A stretch of 64,000 nucleotides of DNA from assembly GCA_023436205.1 (NCBI GenBank), contig JAEZKC010000106.1:186001-250000 (forward strand), in the 5' to 3' direction. This document shows positions 54,974 to 62,259 of the stretch, piece after piece. The position numbers and the translations under genes are program-made. Numbering within the stretch: position 1 is the first letter of the stretch; every line of letters starts with the position of its first letter. Origin of the DNA: Fibrobacterota bacterium. GTDB taxonomy: Bacteria > Fibrobacterota > Chitinivibrionia > Chitinivibrionales > Chitinispirillaceae. The notes beneath the pieces are model-generated. The model worked only from the letters and a program-made list of their open reading frames with translations, was not told the origin of the DNA and did no database searches.

Positions 54974-54994
54974 AGTAATCAATAATTGATTACT
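54974..54994. promoter_or_regulatory. Perfect 21-bp palindrome upstream of the RelE-like/HTH pair
   Basis: AGTAATCAAT (54974-54983), a single central A, then ATTGATTACT (54985-54994) give two perfect 10-base half-sites, ending 8 bases before the in-frame ATG at 55003. This is exactly where an antitoxin would bind to autoregulate the pair. Confidence 0.65.
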
Positions 54995-55002
54995 TTTAAT
55001 TT

Positions 55003-55275
55003 ATGAAAGCACAGGCTTTTAAAGAGTTATAAGCAGGAATTTTAAGGAACCTGGACAAATTACCGCTGCATGTCCAGAAGAAATTTGCCGTGTTAGTAAA
55101 GGACTTGAGAGACCTGGGGCCGGTTCTTCTTCAATGGTCCAATTATAGCAAACTCGGTGAAAACAGATATCATTGTCATTTAGGTTACAGTTGGGTGGCA
55201 TGCTGGAAGTGTGAAGAAGGAACTTTAATTATTGAGGTGTATTATGCTGGCAGTCGTGAAAGCGCCCCGTACTGA
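55003..55275 (+). pseudogene. RelE/ParE-like toxin interrupted by an early stop codon
   Basis: From ATG 55003 the frame reads MKAQAFKEL, then TAA at 55030-55032, then continues in the same frame ILRNLDKLPLHVQKKF, LVKDLRDLGPV and the family end CHLGYSWVACWKCEEGTLII and VEVYYAG-like segment to TGA at 55275. The LP-V, DL-DLGPV, YHCHL and W--VEVYY-like features fit RelE-type toxins of the 'ribosome-dependent mRNase' group. The 10th-codon stop therefore looks like a nonsense mutation in an otherwise whole gene; alternatively translation could begin at GTG 55090. Antitoxin overlap is 32 bases. The real N terminus before LRNL may also be altered. Confidence 0.65.
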
Positions 55276-55633
55276 CAAACCGGTTCTGGAAATCAAGGGT
55301 GAAATTCCAGGCTGGTTGATTGACAGATTAAAGGAAGAGTACAGGGAAAATCTGGTGCTCAGGGATGAAGATTACTCGGTAGCAAAAGGCGAACTGGTGA
55401 GTGTTTTTGAAAATGAGTGGTTTAAATCCATAGATTCTCAGATTACTCCCGCAGACAACATCCGGATCTATAGGGAAAATGCCGGCCTGACTCAGACCGA
55501 GCTTGGAAAGAAACTGGGCAATATCCCCCGTCAGAACATATCGGCCATGGAAAAAGGAAAGCGGGGGATCAGCAAGGAAATGGCCAGGAAGCTTTCTGAA
55601 GTTTTTAAAGTCCCGGTGTCGCGGTTTATTTAG
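55244..55633 (+). CDS. HTH-domain antitoxin paired with the RelE-like toxin
   Basis: 129 residues from ATG 55244; GAGGTG five bases upstream decides this start against TTG 55232. The N-terminal ~65 residues are a toxin-binding region with charged helices, and the C-terminal ~55 carry an XRE-type HTH (ENAGLTQTELGKKLG, RQNISAMEKGKRGISKEMAR, then FKVPVSRFI). Antitoxins of this shape are the HigA-like partner of RelE-like toxins. It is intact although the toxin is not, and the 21-bp palindrome upstream could be its operator. Confidence 0.8.
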   Translation: MLAVVKAPRTDKPVLEIKGEIPGWLIDRLKEEYRENLVLRDEDYSVAKGELVSVFENEWFKSIDSQITPADNIRIYRENAGLTQTELGKKLGNIPRQNISAMEKGKRGISKEMARKLSEVFKVPVSRFI

Positions 55634-55640
55634 CCCGGAA

Positions 55641-55749
55641 AAATTTCACGCCAAGCCGCTAAGGCCGCGAAGCAGAAAATGAAAACATTAGAATCTAAAA
55701 CCATCTGAGTTCTTCTCTTGCTTGGTGTTTTAGCGTCTTTGCGTGAGCC
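55641..55749 (+). repeat. TA-island repeat, copy D (complete inverted repeat)
   Basis: AAATTTCACGCCAAGCCGCT at 55641 opens the left arm; the right arm ends GCGTGAGCC at 55749. The inner ATTAGAATCTAAAACCATC core is shared with copy C. It lies between the HTH antitoxin and the YefM/YoeB pair. Confidence 0.85.
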
Positions 55750-55918
55750 CCTCCTCTTGAGTTCATGATTTGCTACTATTTCCGGCTATTTGGGAGTCGA
55801 AGGGTGGGCTCCATTTTACCCACGCCTAATGCAATATCATTTCATTCGTTACGTAAATTATGAAGATTTTCCGGGTAGAGAATGATGGCGGAAAATATTA
55901 TTCTATCGGGAGGCAACA

Positions 55919-56161
55919 ATGACCAAAGTGTCCCTTTCCGAAGCTAAAAAGAAGCTTTCCAATCTTCTCGCCCAAACGGCTCAATCCCATGAGCCTATTC
56001 ATATATTAGGCAAACAGGGTGGTGCCGTTCTGATTTCCGAGGACGATTGGTCTGCGATTCAGGAAACGCTTCACCTGCTTTCAATACCGGGGATGCGTGA
56101 GTCGATCCGCAAAGGGTTAAATACGCTTGTTTCGGATTGCGATGAGGACCTTAAGTGGTAA
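55919..56161 (+). CDS. yefM: Phd/YefM-family antitoxin
   Basis: 80 residues, standard for the family: VSLSEAKKKLSNLLAQ, then GKQGGAVLISEDDWSAIQETLHLL, the characteristic YefM/Phd dimer core with the 'L-N-DW-A-ETL-LL' pattern. It represses the operon and neutralises YoeB. GGGAGG lies 6 bases before the ATG and the gene overlaps the toxin by 7 bases. A decayed paralogue lies at 53760-53879. Confidence 0.9.
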   Translation: MTKVSLSEAKKKLSNLLAQTAQSHEPIHILGKQGGAVLISEDDWSAIQETLHLLSIPGMRESIRKGLNTLVSDCDEDLKW

Positions 56162-56427
56162 CACCTTCATGGCGTCTGCTGTTTACGAAGCAGGCTCAGA
56201 AGGATGCATTGAAAATTGCTAACGCCGGATTAAAAAAAAGCGTTGAAAAGTTACTGGAGGTCCTCAGAGAAAACTCATTTCAAACTCCTCCAAAATATGA
56301 AAAACTAATAGGTGATCTTCACGGAGCTTATTCCCGCAGAATCAATTTTCAGCATAGATTAGTATATCAGGTTATCGAAACCGAAAAAGTTGTAAAAGTA
56401 ATTCGCATGTGGACTCATTATGAATAG
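56155..56427 (+). CDS. yoeB: Txe/YoeB-family toxin
   Basis: 90 residues, full size. Family signatures are GAYSRRINFQHRLVYQV and the terminal VIRMWTHYE, with H and Y that form the ribosome-dependent mRNase active site. It overlaps the antitoxin by 7 bases. Expression would be tied to YefM. No disruption is seen. Confidence 0.9.
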   Translation: MVTPSWRLLFTKQAQKDALKIANAGLKKSVEKLLEVLRENSFQTPPKYEKLIGDLHGAYSRRINFQHRLVYQVIETEKVVKVIRMWTHYE

Positions 56428-56467
56428 AACCAGCTATTCATCGTCGCTTAGCGTGAGTTTTCCCCCC

Positions 56468-58933
56468 TCACGGCCACGGATGCCTTGGATAACGCCTCTG
56501 AAGCTGCGTCTTGAGCTCAGGATAGGTGTTCTTCCAGAAACCCGCAATGTCCACCGTCTTCTGAACTGTCCGGAAATTGGGTGCAAGAATATCATAACAA
56601 ACGGCAATTTTCCCGTCACACAAGCTGACACTGGTTACCCCGACAAAGTCACCTATGCGCGCGCTAACCTCAGGTCGGGCATCCTCGGAATAGTTTACTT
56701 TAGCGGTGCGCCCCGAGGGAAGTTTCAGCTTCTCGGGTAAAAGCCTGTCAAGTTCGGCATGAAGCGCGGCTCCGATATAGTTTCGGATCACCCTCTGTAC
56801 AAATGCATCATCAGCATTCTTAATGGATGATACGCCGGTAAAGGCATCTGTAAACATCAGCAGATAATCTTCCCTGTCCAAGGCCGGAAAACCGTATTCT
56901 GGAACAGCCCCCTTCGCCAATCTTACTCTATAGATAAGCTGCATGGTTCTAGGTTCCCAGTTGTCACTTTCCTCAATGACCTTTTCCGCAAGCAGTTCTG
57001 CCGCCCTGTGAGGATCCACCTCATGACCGGGTCTGCTGCTCTTTCGCAGAACCATTCCTCTCCAGAGGACCTGCTCCTGTGCAATTACCTGCTGCTCCTT
57101 TTCGGAAAAAGCAAACACAGCCTCACGTCGGCATTCTGATCTGAAAAACGCCTCCACCCATTGCACATCGCAAGGAATGTATTGCATAATCGCCTGTTTG
57201 CGGCTTTGACTGGATCCTGCCGAATTGCGAATCGTTAAAGCTACAATGCACGCCGGCTTGTCTTCTGTTCCTGTCGGAAGTGAAGCATACTTGCCACCTG
57301 ATAACAGATATTTGCCCTCTTTATCATCGTAAACGGCTATGCGATGATGCAGTACTTCTGCCCAGGATGGGAAAAAATCGGCTAGAAGCTTTTCTAATGA
57401 ATTTTGTGAGCAGAGAGCCTCCTCCCGGGAGAGCCGTGCGGCATCGAAATGTGATCTGAGCTGCCTGAAAAGAGAACCGGTTTCTCCGGGAATAGTTGTA
57501 TCCACCATTTCCAGAGCGGTTTCGAAAACATTTGCCATTCCTGATCTTTCACTGCTCTCCCAAACCGCTGCCGCTGCGCAGGAGAGAAAAAGATTTCCTC
57601 TTTCCTGAGCCTTGAGAAGAACCGCCGCTGTCAGCGGATGGATCGGAAGAGAGAGGATCTTCTCACCCAGCGAAGTTATTGAAAATGCGCCATTTGCATC
57701 CCTTTTGACAGCTCCCGAAGCCAGTAACTGGGATAGAGCGCTTTCCCATCTGCTCGACTCCGGCGCACACAGCCAAGGAAGAAACATCGTTTCATACTTT
57801 TGGGAGGGACACTTGCTTAAGAGGCCAAGAACCGTTAGAACCAAATTTGATAATTCCAGGCGCAGTACTTCCGGTTCGATAGTTTCTTTCATCATTTTTT
57901 CTGTGTCGGAAGACCAGAGTCGAATACATCTGCCCGGACCGGTTCTGCCTGCTCTGCCTGAGCGCTGATGTGCATTAAACATGCTTATCTGATTTAAATA
58001 CAGTGTGTTACGATCTTTGTCGGGATCGTAGGCGCTTCTTCTGACCAGCCCCGAATCTATAACCAGCTTCACCCCGGGAACGGTAATGGACGTTTCTGCC
58101 AGATTTGTGCTTACAATACAGCACTGAGTCTTTTCCGCTGATTCAATTACCTCCATCTGCTCACGCAGAGGCATGGACCCGTGGAGCGCCCGAAGAGAAA
58201 TACCCTTTTTCCGGCAGAACTCCTCGAGAATAGAGATAGTTCTGTTGATTTCTCTTATCCCGGGCATGAAAATGAGTGCTGATCCTTCCAGATTTAGACA
58301 CATCTGGTAGGCTTTGGCAGCCTGTTCTTCAATGGGAACACCCAGTTTTTCCTTCTCCTGATGTGATATCTCGACCGGAAACCGCGTCGCAGAAATCTCA
58401 AGCAGGGTAGTTTCAGCCAGATAGGATTGAAGAGAAGTGCAATCGAGGGTGGCCGACATCACAATCAAACCGGGATTTCCGGACTGAGTGTTTCGCAGGT
58501 GTTTAAGCCATGCTAAAGCCAGATCCATTTCCAGAGTTCGCTCATGGAACTCATCAAAAATGACCAGATCGACATCTGCAAGAGTTGGATTTTCAAGGAG
58601 TTGTCGCAAAAACACTCCGTAGGTCTGGTAGATCACTCTGGAGCGGGAGGATATTTTGGATTCAAACCTGACCTGATAGCCCACTGTTTCACCCGGTTCC
58701 TCATCGAGCGTGCCGGCAACAAAGGTGGAAAGGTGTGTCGCCGCCATTCTTCGGGGCTGAAGAACCAGAATTTTGCAAAAATTGAATGGCTCATCCAGGA
58801 AAAAAAGCGGAACGCAGGTGGATTTACCGCTTCCGGGTGGTGAAAGCAGAATCAAATTGGCATTTTGCCGGAAAGCGTCAACGATTTTTTGCCGTGCTTT
58901 TAAAACGGGCTGGTTTTTTAAAAAAATTGTCAT
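56468..58933 (-). CDS. hrpB: ATP-dependent helicase HrpB (DEAH/RHA family)
   Basis: 821 residues from the ATG at 58931-58933, which matches the family's usual length; an earlier in-frame ATG at 59023 would add 30 residues and overlap the divergent promoter region. The Walker A is LSPPGSGKST (residues 34-39), Walker B is FDEFHER (127-132), and later motifs include SATLDCTSLQ, VSTNLAETSITV and QRSGRAGRTGPG. The long C-terminal half carries the HrpB-specific domain. Superfamily 2 RNA helicase; biological role in bacteria is not well known. No good Shine-Dalgarno was seen at 58933. The end of the gene reaches within 41 bases of YoeB's stop. Confidence 0.9.
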   Translation of the reverse strand: MTIFLKNQPVLKARQKIVDAFRQNANLILLSPPGSGKSTCVPLFFLDEPFNFCKILVLQPRRMAATHLSTFVAGTLDEEPGETVGYQVRFESKISSRSRVIYQTYGVFLRQLLENPTLADVDLVIFDEFHERTLEMDLALAWLKHLRNTQSGNPGLIVMSATLDCTSLQSYLAETTLLEISATRFPVEISHQEKEKLGVPIEEQAAKAYQMCLNLEGSALIFMPGIREINRTISILEEFCRKKGISLRALHGSMPLREQMEVIESAEKTQCCIVSTNLAETSITVPGVKLVIDSGLVRRSAYDPDKDRNTLYLNQISMFNAHQRSGRAGRTGPGRCIRLWSSDTEKMMKETIEPEVLRLELSNLVLTVLGLLSKCPSQKYETMFLPWLCAPESSRWESALSQLLASGAVKRDANGAFSITSLGEKILSLPIHPLTAAVLLKAQERGNLFLSCAAAAVWESSERSGMANVFETALEMVDTTIPGETGSLFRQLRSHFDAARLSREEALCSQNSLEKLLADFFPSWAEVLHHRIAVYDDKEGKYLLSGGKYASLPTGTEDKPACIVALTIRNSAGSSQSRKQAIMQYIPCDVQWVEAFFRSECRREAVFAFSEKEQQVIAQEQVLWRGMVLRKSSRPGHEVDPHRAAELLAEKVIEESDNWEPRTMQLIYRVRLAKGAVPEYGFPALDREDYLLMFTDAFTGVSSIKNADDAFVQRVIRNYIGAALHAELDRLLPEKLKLPSGRTAKVNYSEDARPEVSARIGDFVGVTSVSLCDGKIAVCYDILAPNFRTVQKTVDIAGFWKNTYPELKTQLQRRYPRHPWP

Positions 58934-59026
58934 TAATTTTTGAGAACTGTTGAATGAACTTGGATTACTGTTTTTTGTACAAATTATATTGAGAATGTTC
59001 AAAGTGCGTGGAAAGGAGAACAATCC

Positions 59027-59320
59027 ATGCAGTCCGATAAGAGAAGATACGTTCGACAGCCTTGTTCTGATAAGTTTTTTATTGAGCGCCCGGCAAAAAA
59101 CCGAGATTGCGCCTGTCCTATTTACCTCAGGGACGTGAGCGAAGGCGGAATATCCGGTACCTATTTCGGCGAGGATATTCCAAATCGGGAGGAGATTCTC
59201 TACGTGAAGGACAGCCTAGGAAACATGAAGCCGGTTCGGCTGGTGTGGGCGGTCCGAAGCGTCGAATCTATTTATATGCTGGGCTTCAAATACGAAGAAG
59301 AGATTAGTGTAGCCTGCTGA
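59027..59320 (+). CDS. PilZ-domain protein
   Basis: 97 residues, essentially one PilZ domain. The c-di-GMP-binding pattern is RRYVR (residues 6-10; the RxxxR motif) and DVSEGGISG (36-44; the D/NxSxxG motif). PilZ proteins bind c-di-GMP and signal to other proteins; single-domain forms often act by contact. AAAGGAG lies 8 bases before the ATG. It is divergent from hrpB and convergent with the hydrogenase gene. Confidence 0.9.
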   Translation: MQSDKRRYVRQPCSDKFFIERPAKNRDCACPIYLRDVSEGGISGTYFGEDIPNREEILYVKDSLGNMKPVRLVWAVRSVESIYMLGFKYEEEISVAC

Positions 59321-59343
59321 TAACCCCTTCCCCGCTTCAAAAA

Positions 59344-60801
59344 TCAACCTAGTGATTCAACCGGCAGTTCCTGACTGAAGCTGATTATTCTCTGACGAGC
59401 TTTGGTAACATTTTCGGTCGAGCATGGGCCGTTTACACATCCTCCTTCACAGGCCATAACCTCCAGAAAATTTCCCTGAATCCCCTTGGCAGCATAAACC
59501 TTAAGTAGTTTCATATTCTGCCTGTTAATGCCGTCAACAACCTGGCTTTTTACTAGTTGAGGATCGGTAAGCTGCGCCTTCAGAGCCTCAGATACTCCTC
59601 CGATGATTGGAAATCTCCGGCTCAGAGCGGGAATTTTTTCGACATCGGAATTCTCATCGCATTGAGCCACATCAATTTCAGCTGCAGCGAACATGGAAAG
59701 CATCTCTTCGGATGTCAGCACGAAATCGACCAGCGGGTCTGCATGTGCTTCTTTTCGCTTTGCCACGCAAGGCCCTATGAACACTGTCAGGCAATCGGGG
59801 TTTTCCTTTTTCACCACTTCGGCTGTAAAGTGCATAGGCGAAGGTGTGGTGGAAACTTTGTCTTTTAGTGTCGGAATATGTTTTTCCACTGCCATGACAT
59901 AAGATGGACAGCAGGAACTTGTCATGAAAGTTTTATTCTCACTCATTCTTTCCTGAAATTCCAGAGCTTCCTGTTGACCTGTAATAGTAGCTCCAAGTGC
60001 CACCTCCACTACAGAACTGAAGCCTAGCATCTTCAATGCGGTGACAAGCTGAGCATAATTTGCGACGAGCTGTGCAGCCGATGCAGGGGCGACCATGGCA
60101 ATAACCGGTTTGTCTGTTTTGAGTGCCCGGAGCACATCGATCATCTGGGAACGTTCCATAATGGCCCCGAAAGGGCACTCTCTCATGCATTTTCCGCAAA
60201 AAATGCACTTGTCAAAATCTATACGTGCTTTGCCATTACCGTCCTTTTCAATAGCCCCGGTCGGGCAGGCTTCTTCGCAGGGCACAGGAATTCTGATGAT
60301 GGCATGATAAGGGCATACCTTCATGCATATACCGCAGTTGACACATTTAGCACTGTCTATCTCTGCCTGGCCCTTGTCGCCAATGGTGATGGCCTTTTTT
60401 GGACAGTTTAAAGTACAGGGTCGGGCCATGCAGCCTCTGCAGGCGTTAGTGACAAAAAATTTGCTCTGGACACATGCCGAACAGGCTTCTTCCAGAAGAG
60501 AGAGCGGTTCGCCCTGAGCCGGTTCCATTCGGTCAAGACTCTTTCCGGCGTAGCTTTGTAAGCTTTCCAGCTCATCTGTTTCATCTTCCATGCCATAGCC
60601 CAGGGCAGCCATAATCCGGTATTTTATGATTGCGCGATCTTTATAAATGCAGCACCGGTAGGCCTTACCGCCTCGAGGCCTCATCTCCAAAGGTATTCTG
60701 TCAACCGACTCCCTAAGTTTACCGTCAAGAAAGAGACGGGCGACCCGGACAAGAATACTCCTGCGTGTTCTGGTTGCATTATTATCGTAGTGCATGATCA
60801 C
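59344..60801 (-). CDS. [FeFe]-hydrogenase with ferredoxin-type clusters, catalytic cysteine pair kept
   Basis: 485 residues. The N-terminal ~215 residues hold several 4Fe-4S motifs (CVNCGICMKVCPY, CEEACPTGAI, CIFCGKCMRECPF and CRGCMARPC). The H-cluster motifs are L1 TSSCCPSYV (C297, C298), L2 FIGPCVAKRKEA (C345) and L3 EVMACEGGCVNGPC (C451, C455). The CC in L1 keeps the proton-transfer Cys of active enzymes, although GPC replaces the usual GGG in L3. Last gene in the operon, preceded by the [2Fe-2S] protein with a 4-base gap. A soluble electron-bifurcating or sensory-type hydrogenase is possible; assignment is by motif. Confidence 0.88.
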   Translation of the reverse strand: MIMHYDNNATRTRRSILVRVARLFLDGKLRESVDRIPLEMRPRGGKAYRCCIYKDRAIIKYRIMAALGYGMEDETDELESLQSYAGKSLDRMEPAQGEPLSLLEEACSACVQSKFFVTNACRGCMARPCTLNCPKKAITIGDKGQAEIDSAKCVNCGICMKVCPYHAIIRIPVPCEEACPTGAIEKDGNGKARIDFDKCIFCGKCMRECPFGAIMERSQMIDVLRALKTDKPVIAMVAPASAAQLVANYAQLVTALKMLGFSSVVEVALGATITGQQEALEFQERMSENKTFMTSSCCPSYVMAVEKHIPTLKDKVSTTPSPMHFTAEVVKKENPDCLTVFIGPCVAKRKEAHADPLVDFVLTSEEMLSMFAAAEIDVAQCDENSDVEKIPALSRRFPIIGGVSEALKAQLTDPQLVKSQVVDGINRQNMKLLKVYAAKGIQGNFLEVMACEGGCVNGPCSTENVTKARQRIISFSQELPVESLG

Positions 60802-60805
60802 AGTC

Positions 60806-61057
60806 CTATTTTGTTATTTCATCAAGCTTTTCGATTATCTTGAATACTGTTGCTTCACAAATCATCTCTTCACCTACTAAGACAAACGGTGCCCGACCAT
60901 AATTCTCCTCTTTACAATGACCAAGGCAGCGGGACCACTTGATTTCCACTCGGTCTCTGAGGTATTGAGGCAGATCCTGTTCCAGTGACTGCAGGTGTGA
61001 TGAACCCATCAGATGACAGGTGGTGCCCAGACAAACTTTTACACTGATTTTTTCCAT
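60806..61057 (-). CDS. Thioredoxin-fold [2Fe-2S] protein (NuoE-like)
   Basis: 83 residues. Four Cys in the pattern C9-x4-C14 and C44-x3-C48 (KVCLGTTCHLMG and WSRCLGHCKE) match the [2Fe-2S] thioredoxin-like ferredoxins found as free subunits in hydrogenase and NADH-dehydrogenase clusters. It likely passes electrons to the hydrogenase. It sits between the phosphatase gene (16 bases) and the hydrogenase gene (4 bases), so it belongs to the operon. A typical AGGATT-like box precedes the ATG. Confidence 0.88.
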   Translation of the reverse strand: MEKISVKVCLGTTCHLMGSSHLQSLEQDLPQYLRDRVEIKWSRCLGHCKEENYGRAPFVLVGEEMICEATVFKIIEKLDEITK

Positions 61058-61073
61058 TACAATCCTCGATTTT

Positions 61074-62249
61074 TCAATAATAATGTATTGAGGTTTCTTT
61101 CAGATATTTGGTTTCCAGAAGCGACGCTATTTTTTTGATGACATTGCGTCTGATGTCAAGTTCTATGGGAAGAGCCGGGTCTTGGTGGGACTGGTTCACT
61201 CTCGTACCCACAAAAAATTCGATTACATCACCCCCCAGAAGAATATCTCTGAACAGGGTTGCTCCGTTTTTGCCGGAAACCCTATCTTCTTTTTCCAGTA
61301 GACCTGCCAGAGAGGAAAGAGTTATACAACCTTCAGTTATCAGGTCGACACCCTTCATCCGGGAAATGGCCGGGACAACCGGGTCTATGCAGGATAGATC
61401 CATAACCGCCTCACGCCCCAGTTCCCTCTCCATGATGTTTGCAGTGGTCCCTCCGCAAACGACCGTTTTCCCTGGAAAATCGCGCAACAGAGCGGCGTAA
61501 TCAGAATCTTTTTTTGCATCGAAAGGCGGGCCAGTCAGTACCCTGACTCTCCGTGGATGACGCATGTAAATAACCGTGCAGGAAATGTCATCACCTGCTC
61601 TATTGTTATCATTTTGAAAGGCTTTTCTGCAGATGACCGAAGCAAGTTCATCAGCTGAAATTAATTCGTTGCCGCTAATGGAATCTTCCGCTACCGAGCT
61701 AACCATATCCATACCAAAGCCCATCGGCCATGCACTACTGCCCATGCCTGATTGCGAAACACCATCAGACATCATGATAAGCCGGTCACCAACTTCACTG
61801 GTGAACCGGGCATAGTTAAGCGACCTGCTCTTCCAGCGCGGCATATGAAGCTCCGAGGCCTCTATTTTGAAGGGACGCATACCTCTGAAAAACAGGAATG
61901 GCGGATTACCATGTTCAATCACTCTCATTTCACCCGTGATACTTACATCTGCAATGGTGAAGGTGGAATAGCTGATTTTTCTTAACGGACACAAGGGAAG
62001 TGCATCCATCATTAGTTCGGCAGCACGCTTTATCTTAAGATCTCCCGACATGTATTCAATGCCCATGGAAGCAGTAAAACTGGCCAGCACATTTGCCTCA
62101 ACTCCACTGCCCAGACCGTCACAAAGTATGGATACAACTCGTTCCCGACCCATTTTACGTGTCAGAAGAACATCCCCGGAAGCACTGTTATTGTGCTTGG
62201 AAATTTTACTGTGTCCGATTTCTATGAAAACATCACTGTTCTGAATCAT
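61074..62249 (-). CDS. SpoIIE-type PP2C phosphatase with extra C-terminal domain
   Basis: 391 residues. The PP2C/SpoIIE metal-binding residues are ILCDGLGSG (D44) and, further on, MMSDGVSQSG and AGDDISCTVI. An additional C-terminal region (about 240-391; RVLTGPPFDAKKD and CGGTTANIMERELG) is not part of the phosphatase and is seen in hydrogenase-linked proteins of this kind. It is 10 bases after the sensor gene and 16 bases before the [2Fe-2S] gene, so it is the second gene of the operon. Its target, perhaps an anti-anti-sigma-like protein, is not in the window. Confidence 0.88.
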   Translation of the reverse strand: MIQNSDVFIEIGHSKISKHNNSASGDVLLTRKMGRERVVSILCDGLGSGVEANVLASFTASMGIEYMSGDLKIKRAAELMMDALPLCPLRKISYSTFTIADVSITGEMRVIEHGNPPFLFFRGMRPFKIEASELHMPRWKSRSLNYARFTSEVGDRLIMMSDGVSQSGMGSSAWPMGFGMDMVSSVAEDSISGNELISADELASVICRKAFQNDNNRAGDDISCTVIYMRHPRRVRVLTGPPFDAKKDSDYAALLRDFPGKTVVCGGTTANIMERELGREAVMDLSCIDPVVPAISRMKGVDLITEGCITLSSLAGLLEKEDRVSGKNGATLFRDILLGGDVIEFFVGTRVNQSHQDPALPIELDIRRNVIKKIASLLETKYLKETSIHYY

Positions 62250-62259
62250 ACATTGCTCT

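Noticed and set aside
53588..55918. Integron cassette array or attC sites between the toxin-antitoxin modules
   Set aside because: No consensus RYYYAAC/GTTRRRY core sites, no integrase in the window, modules on both strands and not in one orientation.
58933..59023. 30-residue N-terminal extension of HrpB from the ATG at 59023
   Set aside because: The extension has low-complexity residues and would overlap the promoter of the divergent PilZ gene; the shorter start matches family length.
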